Source of the DNA: JAIBJN01 sp963699495
GTDB taxonomy: Bacteria > Actinomycetota > Thermoleophilia > Gaiellales > Gaiellaceae
Assembly: GCA_963699495.1 (NCBI GenBank)
Contig: CAVOUB010000001.1
Coordinates: 1-64,000, forward strand
Direction of reading: 5' to 3'
Length of the DNA stretch: 64,000 bases
This document shows, one piece after another, positions 34,553-43,737 of this stretch; positions within the stretch are counted from its first letter, which is position 1, and the number at the start of each line of letters is the position of its first letter. Below the pieces are notes generated by a model, which worked only from the letters and a program-made list of their open reading frames with translations, did no database searches and was not told the origin of the DNA. The position numbers were made by a program, and so were the translations under genes.

Positions 34553-35518
34553 TCAGTAGCCGTACGCCCAGAGGCTCTTCTGGGCCCATCGCACCGGCCA
34601 CCAGCTGCTGTTCCAGGTGATCCAGCTTCCTCCTGGCTGCCTGTACAGCACCTGGGCGTCGTCGACGGCGCGGGTCGCGTCCAGGAAGTCCGTGTGCTCG
34701 ATGTCGGAGGCGGAGGTGAAGACCACCTTCGTGCTGTTTGCGCCCATCCCGGTCGCGGAGTCAGACGCGACATGGTTGTCGTCGTCCGATCCGAGCGTCG
34801 TCCAGTCGGTACGAGCAATTGGCTTCGGGTTCGCGGCGTGATCGTCGAGGAACTGCTGAAAATCGGAGCCCCCGTCCATCTGGTCACATTGCAGCGGGCT
34901 CGCGAAGATGATCGCGCAGCCGAAGCTCGAGAACGCTCTCGGACCGTTGTGCGGCGTACCCAGCGTGACGATGTCGTCGACCAGGAGGTTCGGGGGGAAG
35001 TCGGGGTCGTCGTGCGCCGTCTGCGCCATCGCGTACCGCGTGATCAGGCCACCCATCGAGTGGGCGACGATGTCGACGTGGCGACCGTCCCGTGAGTACT
35101 TGTCCCAGATGAACCACGCCAGGTGGTAGCCGAGGTGCCGGATGTTCGTCTCCGGCGTGTGCCCGCCGTTGCGATGCCCCGAGGCGAAGTGCACGGAGTG
35201 GCTGCCGTGTGCGTTCAGGTTGTAGCCGCAGTTCGTGTCGCCGTCGTAGTACTTGACGGTGAGGTGCGTGGAGGTGAACGTCGGCGAGTGGTTCTCGAAG
35301 AACGTCTTCATCGGGTTGAACTGCTGGCAGTTGGCACTGCTGCTGTTCTCGAACCCGTGGACGTAGATGATCGGCTTCGCCAGCCTTTGCGCGGGGGCCG
35401 CCTCATCTGGGTCAGCCACGCCGGCCGGGCTGTCAACGGCCGCAGACGCGACCGCCGTGCTGAACGCGACCACGACCACCGTCACCGCAAGCGTCGCTCC
35501 GACCACGAGGCGTTTCAT
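34553..35518 (-). CDS. Secreted lipase-like alpha/beta hydrolase
   Basis: A 321-residue exported protein. The signal peptide covers about residues 1-28 (GATLAVTVVVVAFSTAVASA). PIIYVHGFENSS is the oxyanion-hole strand and DIVAHSMGGLITRYAM carries the nucleophile serine (AHSMG). Histidine and aspartate candidates lie in the C-terminal third. It resembles triacylglycerol lipases of the LipA/EstA type. Several cysteines suggest disulphides outside the cell. ATG start. Confidence 0.85.
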   Translation of the reverse strand: MKRLVVGATLAVTVVVVAFSTAVASAAVDSPAGVADPDEAAPAQRLAKPIIYVHGFENSSSANCQQFNPMKTFFENHSPTFTSTHLTVKYYDGDTNCGYNLNAHGSHSVHFASGHRNGGHTPETNIRHLGYHLAWFIWDKYSRDGRHVDIVAHSMGGLITRYAMAQTAHDDPDFPPNLLVDDIVTLGTPHNGPRAFSSFGCAIIFASPLQCDQMDGGSDFQQFLDDHAANPKPIARTDWTTLGSDDDNHVASDSATGMGANSTKVVFTSASDIEHTDFLDATRAVDDAQVLYRQPGGSWITWNSSWWPVRWAQKSLWAYGY

Positions 35519-35608
35519 GGCTGCTCCCTTCGACAGGCTGACTCGGCGCCGACACCATAGCCCCGGGCCGTCCCGCGCGCACAGGCCGGCGCCTGGGCAC
35601 CTCGATCT

Positions 35609-36163
35609 TCAGGCTCGGGCCCGTTGCCGGCGCCTGTAGGCGGCCTGGGTGACGCGGTCCGCGCACAGCTGGGTGCAATACCGGCGGCTCCGGTTGCGCG
35701 AGCGGTCGACGTAGACGCAGCAGCACGGGCTCCCGTCGCAGACTCCGAAGCGGTCCCAGCCGTCCGTGCGGACGATCTCGAGGAGGGCGAGCGCCGTCGC
35801 GGCAGCGAGGGAGTCGGCCAGGCTCGTCGCCGCCGGGGCGTAGTGGAAGCGCCAACCGCCCTCCGACCGCTCGAGCTGCGGGATCGCCCCCGCGTCGCGC
35901 GCGATGCCGTTCAGCAGCTCGACCGCGCTCTCGTCGTCGGCCGCCTCGAACGCGCCCCGTATCCTGTCTCGGACGGCGCGGACCTGCCGGAGGTCGTGCT
36001 CGCCTGCGAGCTGCGCTTCCCGCTCGAGCCCGTGGCGGTCGAGGAACCGGCGCAGCGCGGCGACGTCGCGCAGGAGCTCGGGGTCGGTCTCGAGGGTGTC
36101 CCAGGTGTTGACCAGGTCGACCGCCAGCTCCGCGGGGTCGCCGTGCTTCTGGAACGCGATCAC
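35609..36163 (-). CDS. CGNR-type zinc-finger regulator (ABATE domain)
   Basis: A 184-residue protein. The N-terminal ABATE domain (LAVDLVNTWDTLETDPELLRD) is followed by a C-terminal zinc-binding stretch (VCDGSPCCCVYVDRSRNRSRRYC, TQLCADRVTQAAYRRRQ). The usual CGNR motif reads CADR here, although the cysteine spacing and the SRNRSRRYC block are preserved. The family are stress-related DNA-binding regulators in actinobacteria. ATG start. Its start overlaps the stop of the upstream hydrolase gene on the same strand by 4 bases. Confidence 0.82.
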   Translation of the reverse strand: MIAFQKHGDPAELAVDLVNTWDTLETDPELLRDVAALRRFLDRHGLEREAQLAGEHDLRQVRAVRDRIRGAFEAADDESAVELLNGIARDAGAIPQLERSEGGWRFHYAPAATSLADSLAAATALALLEIVRTDGWDRFGVCDGSPCCCVYVDRSRNRSRRYCTQLCADRVTQAAYRRRQRARA

Positions 36164-37119
36164 GGAGCCTGGGACCCTAGCGCGAGCTCCTCGCGGAGCC
36201 AGGCCAGGCGGTCCTCGCGGGCGACCTCGTCGAGCTCGTGGCCGCCCCCGTACGTCTCCAGGCGCTTCGGCTCGCCGGCAGCCTCGAAGAGCTCCTCGGT
36301 CTTGTAGCTCGGTACGTACGAGTCGCTCTCGCCGAACTGGAAGAAGACGCTCGCCGGCGCGGCCTCTCCGACCGCGTCGACCGGATTGAGGCCGGCGAAG
36401 GCGGCCTCGTACTCGCTCAGGCTCGCGCCCGGGAGGAAGTACTTCACGAACCAGTTGGGGAAATCGGTGTCGACGGCCATGAGGACATACGCGGCCGGAC
36501 GCCCGTCGAAGGCGGCAAGGAGCGAGCCGTACATGCCGCCGTAGTCGTGACCGACGACCGCGATCCGCTCCGGATCGACGCCGGGCTGTGCGAGCAGGAC
36601 GTCGAGCGCTCGACGCAGCTCGACGACCTGGCGGATGACGAGCTCACGGTCGTGCTCCGGGCCGCTGGGGGCCTCGTGCCACGGGAAGAGCTGCTGGGGA
36701 AGGAGCGAGACGACCCCGTCGCGCGCGAGCGTTCGTGCGTCCTCGAGGAACTCGGTTCGGTCCGACTTCTCCGACGAAAGCCAGTGGAGGAAGAGCACCG
36801 CCGGGCCGACAGCCTTGCCGTGCGGGCCGACCAGATACGCGGGCACGCGCCGCTCCGGCGTCTCGTAGACGACGTCCGCGACGTCGACGCCGGCACGGCT
36901 CTTGGTCGTCTTCACGCTCACGTCGGGCGGCGCGGCCGCGTCGTAGGCGAAGAGCTGGGGATCCGCGAGCGCCGTCTCCGCCGCCCCGGTCTCCGTCGCG
37001 CCGGTCTCGGCGGGCTCGGTGGCGGGTTGCGGCGGCTCGGTCTCGCTCGAGCCGCCGCAACCGGCCAGGAGGACGAACGCCAGCAGAGCTGGGAGGAACG
37101 GGCGCAACGTCAGTGACAT
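36160..37119 (-). CDS. Lipoprotein alpha/beta hydrolase with aspartate at the nucleophile elbow
   Basis: A 319-residue lipoprotein (lipobox LLAGC, then a Pro/Glu/Thr linker). The hydrolase core has VLFLHWLSSEKSD (oxyanion strand) and VVGHDYGGMYGS, where the nucleophile elbow G-x-Nu-x-G carries Asp instead of Ser or Cys. Later GESDSYVPS supplies an acid, and GGGHELDE the likely histidine. Asp nucleophiles occur in epoxide hydrolases and dehalogenases, so an esterase label would be unsafe. ATG start. The stop overlaps the CGNR gene start. Confidence 0.78.
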   Translation of the reverse strand: MSLTLRPFLPALLAFVLLAGCGGSSETEPPQPATEPAETGATETGAAETALADPQLFAYDAAAPPDVSVKTTKSRAGVDVADVVYETPERRVPAYLVGPHGKAVGPAVLFLHWLSSEKSDRTEFLEDARTLARDGVVSLLPQQLFPWHEAPSGPEHDRELVIRQVVELRRALDVLLAQPGVDPERIAVVGHDYGGMYGSLLAAFDGRPAAYVLMAVDTDFPNWFVKYFLPGASLSEYEAAFAGLNPVDAVGEAAPASVFFQFGESDSYVPSYKTEELFEAAGEPKRLETYGGGHELDEVAREDRLAWLREELALGSQAP

Positions 37120-37151
37120 TACCAGTTATGACACTGACGGTCAACGCGGCG

Positions 37152-38285
37152 CTACGGAAACACGTGAACGACCGCGCCGAGCGGCCAGCTCGAAAAGAGG
37201 GTCCGCGCGTGCCACAGCGGGATTCGCACGCAGCCGTGGCTCGCCGGGTACGGGGGCACGGACGCGTACCCGTGGATGGCGAAGCCGCGAAGGAAGTACA
37301 GCGAGTAGTACATGCCCTTCACGTTGAAGCCGGGTGACTTCCGGTAGACGCGCCGGCGTCCGACCGGTGTGTTGCCGGTCGCTCCCGTCGAGACCTGCAC
37401 GATCCGGACGACCTTGCCCCGGCGAACCTCGAAGAGCACCTGCCGCGCCTTGATCACCTCGATGTGGTTTCCCCGCGGCACCTTGGCTCGCGGCGTCCGC
37501 GCGTGCAGAAGCCTCCGCCACAGGCGCGACCCGACCACCCCGTCGCGCGGCAGGCCCTCGACCTTCTGGAAGGCGTAGACGGCGTCGCGGGTGTCGGAGT
37601 CGAAGGCGATGTTCACGCCGAGCAGCGCATAGCGGAGCTCGCGGAGGCGCCGCTCGAGAAATCGGACCGCCGGCCCCCTGGAGCCCGTGCGCAGCACCGG
37701 CGCCTCGACCCGCCGGGAGAGCGTTCGCCCGACGACGACGTATCCCGCTGCGGGCTCGAGCCTGAGAGAGACCCCGAGGCGGCCCGCGCGCCCGGTCGGG
37801 ACCGGCGCCCGGAAGCGGCCGGCTGTGTCCAGGGCGACGTTGCGGCTCCTGCCGCGGACGATCAGCGTGAGAACGCCTGCGGCCGCGGGCCTCAGACGCC
37901 CTCGGACGTACAGGGAACCGCCGATGACGGCCAGCCCGTCGAACCGCGCGCTGAGAGCCGGCCGGATTCGAAGCTGGGCCGGCGCGCTCTCGGCCCCGTC
38001 CGCGCGGGCCACGACGTCTCCGGGTTGGCGGACGACCGCGTGCAGCCGGTAGGTGCCGTCCGCCTTCGAGTCGCCTGCCACGACGAAGCGCCAGCCGGAG
38101 CCGTCCCAGCGGAAGATCTCGACCCGCGTCACCCCCGCGGGCGCGACGGAGCCCGAGAACGTCGCGGTCGAGCCGTACGCGGCCGTCGTGGGGTGGAGCT
38201 CGAGTGTGACCGCGGCGCTGGCCGCGGCGGTCGGCCCGGCCGCGAGCGCCGCCAGGGCAAGCGCAATTGTCCGCCGCACATGCAT
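37152..38285 (-). CDS. L,D-transpeptidase with peptidoglycan-binding domain
   Basis: A 377-residue exported enzyme that crosslinks peptidoglycan through L,D bonds. Signal peptide about 1-25 (RTIALALAALAAGPTAAASA), then an Ig-like beta domain, then a peptidoglycan-binding module (GPAVRFLERRLRELRYALLG, FQKVEGLPRDGVVGSRLW), and the YkuD domain (NHIEVIKARQVLFEV, STGATGNTPVG) with the active site HGY and SHGCVRIP (His, Ser-His-Gly-Cys-x-Arg). ATG 38285 gives a proper signal peptide; the longer frame does not. Confidence 0.9.
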   Translation of the reverse strand: MHVRRTIALALAALAAGPTAAASAAVTLELHPTTAAYGSTATFSGSVAPAGVTRVEIFRWDGSGWRFVVAGDSKADGTYRLHAVVRQPGDVVARADGAESAPAQLRIRPALSARFDGLAVIGGSLYVRGRLRPAAAGVLTLIVRGRSRNVALDTAGRFRAPVPTGRAGRLGVSLRLEPAAGYVVVGRTLSRRVEAPVLRTGSRGPAVRFLERRLRELRYALLGVNIAFDSDTRDAVYAFQKVEGLPRDGVVGSRLWRRLLHARTPRAKVPRGNHIEVIKARQVLFEVRRGKVVRIVQVSTGATGNTPVGRRRVYRKSPGFNVKGMYYSLYFLRGFAIHGYASVPPYPASHGCVRIPLWHARTLFSSWPLGAVVHVFP

Positions 38286-38385
38286 CTCGTCAAGTATCGC
38301 GCCTGCGAACGCCGCCGAGCGCTTGCTTCGGGCGCGCAAGTGCGGGAGCATCGCCCGACAAACTCGGGACCCGGGAGGGGACACC

Positions 38386-40504
38386 ATGGCCAGCGGCAAG
38401 TCGCGAGACCCGTGGAACGAAACGAGCAAGATCACCCGGAAGGACTTCCTCGACGGCGTCGCGATCACCGCGGCAGGCCTCGCGGCAGCCTCCGCGATGC
38501 CGCACCTGACCGGCTTCGAGGCCGCATTCGCCGCTAGCTCACCGACGGAGCTCCCGCCGGGCTACTACCCGCCGAGCTTCACGGGCAACACGGGCCAGTC
38601 GGACGCGGTCGTCAAGCAGATCGTCGCCATCGACGGGAAGCCCAACCAGAAGGACGTCCACTCCACCGGCGGCGGCACCGGCCTCAAGGAAAACCGGATC
38701 CACGACACGGGCGAGGTCTACGACTGTGTGGTCGTCGGCGCAGGGGCCAGCGGCCTCGCGGCGGCGAAGTTCTACCGCGACCGCTTCGGGCCGGATTCGA
38801 AGATCCTCGTCATCGACCCGCTTCCCGACTTCGGCGGCCACTCGCATCGCAACGAGTTCCACGTTCCCAACGCGGCCGCCGGCGGCACCGACCTCATGCT
38901 CCTGCGCAACGGGGGCACGGTGAACCTCGATTCGACCGGCGCCTGGAACCGCCCGCAGGGAGGCCTCCTCGACATTCCCGGCTCGTACGGCCAGCCGGCG
39001 CTCGACTTGCTCGCGTTCTGCGGCGTCGACCTCGTCAACTTCCCTCCCTCGAACGCCGCCGGGATCCCGGCCTCCTTCGGCCTTCGCGCGATGCTGCTCT
39101 TCCCGTCCCAGGACTGGGGCACGGACACGCTGACGCAGAACCGTGTCAACGCCACCGAGCCGAACACGCCGGCCGGGTGGACGGCGTTCGTGAACCGGCT
39201 GCCGTTCTCGCAGGACGCCAAGGACGCCATCGTTCGGATCCAGACCGACACCACCACTGATTGGATCGCCCTGAAGCACGGCCCCATGACCGTCGACCAG
39301 AAGGTCCACCTCCTGACGACGATCACGCAGAAGCAGTACTACATGGACTACATCGGCGCGCCCGAGCAGGCGATCATCCTCTATCAGCGCAACGGGCACG
39401 GCCTCCTCGGCGCAGGGGCGCAGGCGGTCTCCGCCTCAGACATGTGGATGCTCGGCCAACCCGGCTTCGACGGTCTCGGCCTCGGCGACACCGAGGATCG
39501 CGTCTTCCCGGGAGTCGGGCGCACGCCGCAGATGGACAACATGTCGAACAACGGGCCGACACGGGCGTGGCCCGACGGAAACTCGTCGGTTCTGCGCCTC
39601 CTCGTCAGCAAGCTGATCCCGGAGTCCTTTGCGGACGTCGACGGCGGCCGGCCCAACCAGGAGAACATCGTCAAGGCGATCTGCGACTACACGAAGCTCG
39701 ACCATCCGGCCAACGACGTGAGGATCCGGCTGAACAGCATGGTCTTCCGCGTGAAGCCGGCGAAGAAAAAGCGCGACGACGCGATCGTCGAATACATCCT
39801 GGGCGGCAAGGGCAAGCGCGTCCGGGGCAAGCACGTCGTCATGGCGTGCTGGAACCGGATCACCGCGAAGATCGTCGACGGCCTTCCCCAGGAGCAGGTC
39901 GAGGGCCTCTGCTACGCCCGCAAGGTGCCGCTGATCTACGGCCGCGCCGCCCTGAACAACTGGCAGGCGTTCGCCGACGCCAAGATCGCCGGCGTCACCC
40001 CACGCGGGAACAGCCTCTTCTGGGACTCGACGACGCTCACGGCCGGTGCCCGCTTCGGTGCGGCCTACGGCCCGACGCCGAACCAGCCTCCGACCGCACC
40101 GGGGATGCTCAGCTTCCAGGTCGTCCCCAGCGACCCGACCGCGACGCCACAGCTCGCGGCGTATGAAGGCGGCCGCAAGCGGCTCCTGGAGATGAGCTTC
40201 CAGGACCTCGAGGATGCGCTCATCGACGTCATCGACCGCAGCGTCAACGTGTCCGGCGGCGACTTCGAGCCCGAGCGGGACATCCACTCGCTCATGGTCA
40301 ACCGCTGGAACTACGGCTACGCCCACGAGCTGACGTCCGACCTGGGACCCGTCCCTCTACGGGCCGATCGCCGACCAGCCCCAGGTGAAGGGGCGCGTCC
40401 CGTTCAAGAACGTCGCCGTCGCCAACAGCGACTCGGGCGCGATGGCCTACACCCACAGCGCGATCAGCGAGGGCTACCGGGCGATTCAGGACCTCCCCGC
40501 GTAG
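38386..40504 (+). CDS. SpdH-like FAD/NAD(P)-binding protein with Tat-like signal (apparent frameshift)
   Basis: About 705 residues after correction. The N-terminus (ITRKDFLDGVAITAAGLAAA) resembles a Tat signal with RK in place of RR, as in spermidine dehydrogenase-like proteins. GYYPPSFTGNTG follows, then the FAD fold VVVGAGASGLAAAKFYRD. After YAHELTS the frame slips near 40339. The +1 frame continues TWDPSLYGPIADQPQVKG and ends QDLPA with a TAG at 40502-40504. GGGAGGGG precedes the ATG. An oxidase or dehydrogenase of an amine is plausible. The 3' end overlaps the convergent histidine kinase gene by 41 bases. Confidence 0.75.
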
Positions 40505-41834
40505 GGATCACGAGCCAGACATCGGCTCCGCGGGTGCTCCGGTTGGCGGCGCCCGCGGAGCCGCCGTGCGCGACGGCGATCGCCTGGACGAGCGCGAGGC
40601 CGAGGCCCGCGCCGGGCCCGGACCGCGCCCCGTCGGGGCGGCTGAAGCGCTCGAACGCGTGCTCGAGGAACGCCGGTGGGAACCCCGGCCCCTCGTCGAC
40701 CACGTGGAGCTCCACGGCGCCGTTGCTCGCAGCTGCGCTGAGCCGGACCGGGGCGCCGCCGTGCCGAAGCGCGTTGTCGACGAGGTTCCAGAGCGCCTGC
40801 TCCAGGCGGGCCGGGTCGCCGACGAGCTCGAGGCCGCCCGGCGCGACCACCTCGACCGGCTCGCCGAAGCGCTCGGCCACGCCGGCGAGCAGGTCGGCGG
40901 CCGCCACCGGCTCGCGACGTAGGGCAAGGCGGCCTTGATCGGAGCGCGCGAGGACGAGCAGGTCCTCCGCGAGCCGAACGAGGCGATCGGTCTCGTCGGC
41001 GGCGGATTGGAGCGCCTGCTCGAGCTCGTCTCGGCTGCGTGGGTGCCGGAGCGCGAGCTCCAGCTCCGTCTTCAGCAGCGCGAGCGGGGTGCGCAGCTCG
41101 TGACTCGCGTCGGCGACGAAGCTCCGTTCGCGCTCGAGCGCGGCGTCGAGCCGGCCGAGCATGGCGTTCAGGGTCTCTCCGAGGCGGCGGACCTCGTCGC
41201 GCGACGGCGGCAGCGGCAGGCGCCGGCCCGGCTCGGCGCCGGAGATCCCCTCGGCTTCCGCGCGCATCGACTCGACCGGGCGAAGAGCAGCCGCGGCCAG
41301 GGCGTAGCCGAGGAGCGAGGCGAGCACGAGCGCCACGAGCCCGATCACGACGAGCTCCGTCAGGAAGCCGTCCAGGGTTTCGTTCCGGTCATCGAGGGAG
41401 GCGCCGACGACGACCACCGTCCGTGCGCCGTCAGGCGCCGTGACCGGGCGGAGGAGCATGCGAACGGGGCCGGCGAACCCGGGTGGATCCTCGCGCTCGA
41501 TCGTCAGCGCGTCGGCGGCGAGCGCGCGTTCGATCGGCTCGCCGTCGACGACGGGCGCATCGGCGACGTTGGCGGTCGAGTCGAGGAGGCGCCCGTCGGG
41601 TGCGAACGCCTGAGCAAAGCTCTCGTCGACGGGCACGAGGAGATTCTCGAGCGACTCTCCGCGGCCGAGTCTCGCCTCGACCTCCAGAGACCGCTGCTCG
41701 AGAGACTCGGTGATCGCGTCGTCCAACGACTCCTGGAGCCGCAGGTAGAGAAACGCGCCGGTCGCGGCGAGCACCAGCGCCAGCGCCAGCGCGAAGACGA
41801 GCGTGAGCCGCAGGCGGATGGGCAGCCGGCTCAT
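40464..41834 (-). CDS. Sensor histidine kinase
   Basis: A 456-residue membrane kinase. TM1 about 8-30 (LRLTLVFALALALVLAATGAFLYL), an extracellular sensor of about 120 residues, TM2 (VVIGLVALVLASLLGYALAAA), a HAMP domain, the H-box SHELRTPLALLK, N-box NLVDNALRHGG, and G-boxes DEGPGFPP and GAGLGLALV. ATG 41834 directly precedes the basic SRLPIRLRL stop-transfer edge. It overlaps the response regulator gene by 4 bases, so the two form one unit. Confidence 0.9.
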   Translation of the reverse strand: MSRLPIRLRLTLVFALALALVLAATGAFLYLRLQESLDDAITESLEQRSLEVEARLGRGESLENLLVPVDESFAQAFAPDGRLLDSTANVADAPVVDGEPIERALAADALTIEREDPPGFAGPVRMLLRPVTAPDGARTVVVVGASLDDRNETLDGFLTELVVIGLVALVLASLLGYALAAAALRPVESMRAEAEGISGAEPGRRLPLPPSRDEVRRLGETLNAMLGRLDAALERERSFVADASHELRTPLALLKTELELALRHPRSRDELEQALQSAADETDRLVRLAEDLLVLARSDQGRLALRREPVAAADLLAGVAERFGEPVEVVAPGGLELVGDPARLEQALWNLVDNALRHGGAPVRLSAAASNGAVELHVVDEGPGFPPAFLEHAFERFSRPDGARSGPGAGLGLALVQAIAVAHGGSAGAANRSTRGADVWLVIPTRGGPESPGSPR

Positions 41835-42496
41835 ACCAGGCGGTAGCCGGCTCCGCGCACCGTCTCGAGCGATGCGCACCCGAACGGGCGGTCGATCTTC
41901 TCGCGCAGGTAGCGGACGTAGACGTCGACGACGTTCGAGCGATTCTCGTAGCCGTGATCCCAGCAGTGCTCGAGGAGGTGGTAGCGGGTGAGCACCTCGT
42001 TCGGCCGCCGCATGAACGTCTCCAGGAGGGCGAACTCCTTCGCAGAGAGCTGGATCTCGGCCTCGCCGCGCCAGACCCGGCGCGTGGCCGGGTCGAGCCG
42101 CAGGTCGCCGACCTCGAGCACGGTCGGGCGCTCGAGGGGCGGCCGGCGGACGAGGGCGCGGAGGCGGGCCAGCAGCTCGGCGAAGGAGAACGGCTTCGTG
42201 AGGTAGTCGTCGGCCCCGGCGTCGAGCCCTGCCACGCGGTCGTCGACCGCGTCCCGCGCCGTGAGCATCAGCACCGGCGACCAGGTTCCTGCTTCCCGCA
42301 GGCGTCGACAGACCTCGAAGCCGTCGGCGCCGGGCAGCATCACGTCGAGGACGATCGCGTCGTACTCCGTCGCGCGCGCCATCCAGACGGCGTCGTCGCC
42401 GGTGCGCGCGACGTCCGCCGCAAGCCCTTCCTCACGCAGCCCGCGCCGAAGGAGGCTCGCCATCTTCAGCTCGTCCTCGACGATGAGAACCCGCAT
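41831..42496 (-). CDS. OmpR/PhoB-family response regulator
   Basis: A 221-residue regulator. The receiver has VEDELK (acid pocket), VLDVMLPGADGF (phospho-accepting aspartate), LTARD (Thr) and TKPFSFAELLAR (Lys). The winged-helix DNA-binding part contains LSAKEFALLETFMRRPNEVLTR and VDVYVRYLREKID. It starts with ATG at 42496 and is divergent from the PepSY gene, with a 103-base intergenic region that carries tandem GATGAG repeats and the shared PepSY box. Confidence 0.92.
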   Translation of the reverse strand: MRVLIVEDELKMASLLRRGLREEGLAADVARTGDDAVWMARATEYDAIVLDVMLPGADGFEVCRRLREAGTWSPVLMLTARDAVDDRVAGLDAGADDYLTKPFSFAELLARLRALVRRPPLERPTVLEVGDLRLDPATRRVWRGEAEIQLSAKEFALLETFMRRPNEVLTRYHLLEHCWDHGYENRSNVVDVYVRYLREKIDRPFGCASLETVRGAGYRLV

Positions 42497-42516
42497 GTGC
42501 CCATTGTCGCTCCGAA

Positions 42517-42573
42517 GATGAGAACAGGATGAGGGGCGGCTTTCACGGCCGTCTCATCTGCGAGCCCTACGGT
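42517..42573 (+). promoter_or_regulatory. Divergent promoter with response-regulator repeats and PepSY box, copy A
   Basis: GATGAG at 42517-42522 and 42528-42533 are direct repeats 11 bases apart, an OmpR-type spacing. TCACGGCCGTCTCATCTG at 42543-42560 matches copy B before the other PepSY gene in 16 of 18 positions. TACGGT at 42568-42573 is a -10-like hexamer at the same 7-base distance as in copy B. Confidence 0.6.
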
Positions 42574-42599
42574 GCCTGCATCAGCCAAGGAGGTCCCAC

Positions 42600-42926
42600 A
42601 TGACTCGCAAGCTCGTACTGCTCGCCGCGCTCGTCGTCGTCATCGGCGGTGTATCGGCGGGGTTCGCTATCGCCTCCGGCGGCGACGACGAGAAGCCCCT
42701 CACCGGCACGGCTCTCGAGAAGGCCACCGCGGCGGCGCTCGACCACACCGGCGGCGGAACCGTCACCGAGACGGAGACCGGCGACGACGGTGCGGCGTAC
42801 AGCGTCGAGGTCCGTCTCGACGACGGAACCCAGGTCGAGGTCAACCTCGACCAGAACTTCCACGTCATTGGACAGGCAACCGACGACGACGGTGCCGGGG
42901 ACCAAGACGGCGCCAACGACGACTGA
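42600..42926 (+). CDS. Small exported PepSY-like protein (paralogue)
   Basis: A 108-residue protein: signal or anchor (RKLVLLAALVVVIGGVSAGFAIAS), then EKATAAALDHTGGGTVTETETGDDGAAYSVEVRLDD and VNLDQNFHVIG, and a highly acidic tail. Its order of parts matches the PepSY protein at 17461-17775. The ATG follows AAGGAGG. Divergent from the response regulator and followed at once by a lipoprotein gene. Such PepSY proteins are probable targets or modulators of the adjacent sensor kinase. Confidence 0.8.
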   Translation: MTRKLVLLAALVVVIGGVSAGFAIASGGDDEKPLTGTALEKATAAALDHTGGGTVTETETGDDGAAYSVEVRLDDGTQVEVNLDQNFHVIGQATDDDGAGDQDGANDD

Positions 42927-42930
42927 TCCG

Positions 42931-43707
42931 ATGCGCACCGCGCTCCTCGCCCTCGCCGCAGCGTTCCTGCTTGCGCTCACGCCGGCCTGCGGCGGGGGCG
43001 ACGAGCAGAGCGGCCAGGCCCAGACGGACACCGGGACAAGCGAAGAGGCCGCTCCACCTCCGCTCCCGCAGGGCAGCGAGCCCGTGGACATGAACCCGGC
43101 GGACTTCGTGACCGGAATCGACAATCCGTACTGGCCCATGGCGCCGGGCAGCAAGTGGGTCTATCGCGAGACCGACAGCGAGGGAACCGTGCAACGCGTC
43201 GACGTGACCGTCACCGACCAGACGAAGACGATCCTCGGCATCCCCGCCACCGTGGTTCACGACGTCGTCTCGCAGGACGGCGAGGTGATCGAAGACACCT
43301 TCGACTGGTATGCCCAGGACAAGTGGGGCAACATCTGGTATCTGGGCGAGGACACGAAGGAGTACGACAACGGGAAGGTGAGCACGGAAGGCTCCTGGGA
43401 GGCCGGCGTCGACGGCGCCCAGGCCGGGGTCGCCCTCCCCGGGAGCCCCGAGGTCGGCCAGACCTACCGGCAGGAGTACTACGCGGGCGAGGCGGAGGAC
43501 TCCGGCGAGGTCCTCAGCCTGGACGAGAGCGTCGAGGTGCCGTTCGGCTTGTTCGAGGGCGTGCTCATGACGAAGGACTTCACGCCGCTCGAGCCGGACG
43601 TCCTCGAGCACAAGTTCTACGCCAAGGGCGTCGGGCCGGTCCTCACGCTGGGCGTGTCCGGCGGCGCCAGCCGCGAGGAGCTGATCGAGTTCACGCAGGG
43701 CGCTTGA
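42931..43707 (+). CDS. Lipoprotein of unknown function
   Basis: A 258-residue lipoprotein (lipobox LTPAC then GGGDEQ) with a globular beta-rich part: DNPYWPMAPGSKWVYRETDSEG, VVHDVVSQDGEVIEDTFDWYAQDKWGNIWYLGEDTKEYDNG and HKFYAKGVGPVLTLG. This layout is common in actinobacterial uncharacterised exported proteins. The ATG is 4 bases after the PepSY stop, so the two are cotranscribed and may act together outside the membrane. Confidence 0.72.
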   Translation: MRTALLALAAAFLLALTPACGGGDEQSGQAQTDTGTSEEAAPPPLPQGSEPVDMNPADFVTGIDNPYWPMAPGSKWVYRETDSEGTVQRVDVTVTDQTKTILGIPATVVHDVVSQDGEVIEDTFDWYAQDKWGNIWYLGEDTKEYDNGKVSTEGSWEAGVDGAQAGVALPGSPEVGQTYRQEYYAGEAEDSGEVLSLDESVEVPFGLFEGVLMTKDFTPLEPDVLEHKFYAKGVGPVLTLGVSGGASREELIEFTQGA

Positions 43708-43737
43708 GGAACCAGCGGCCGCGGGTACTCTCCGCCC

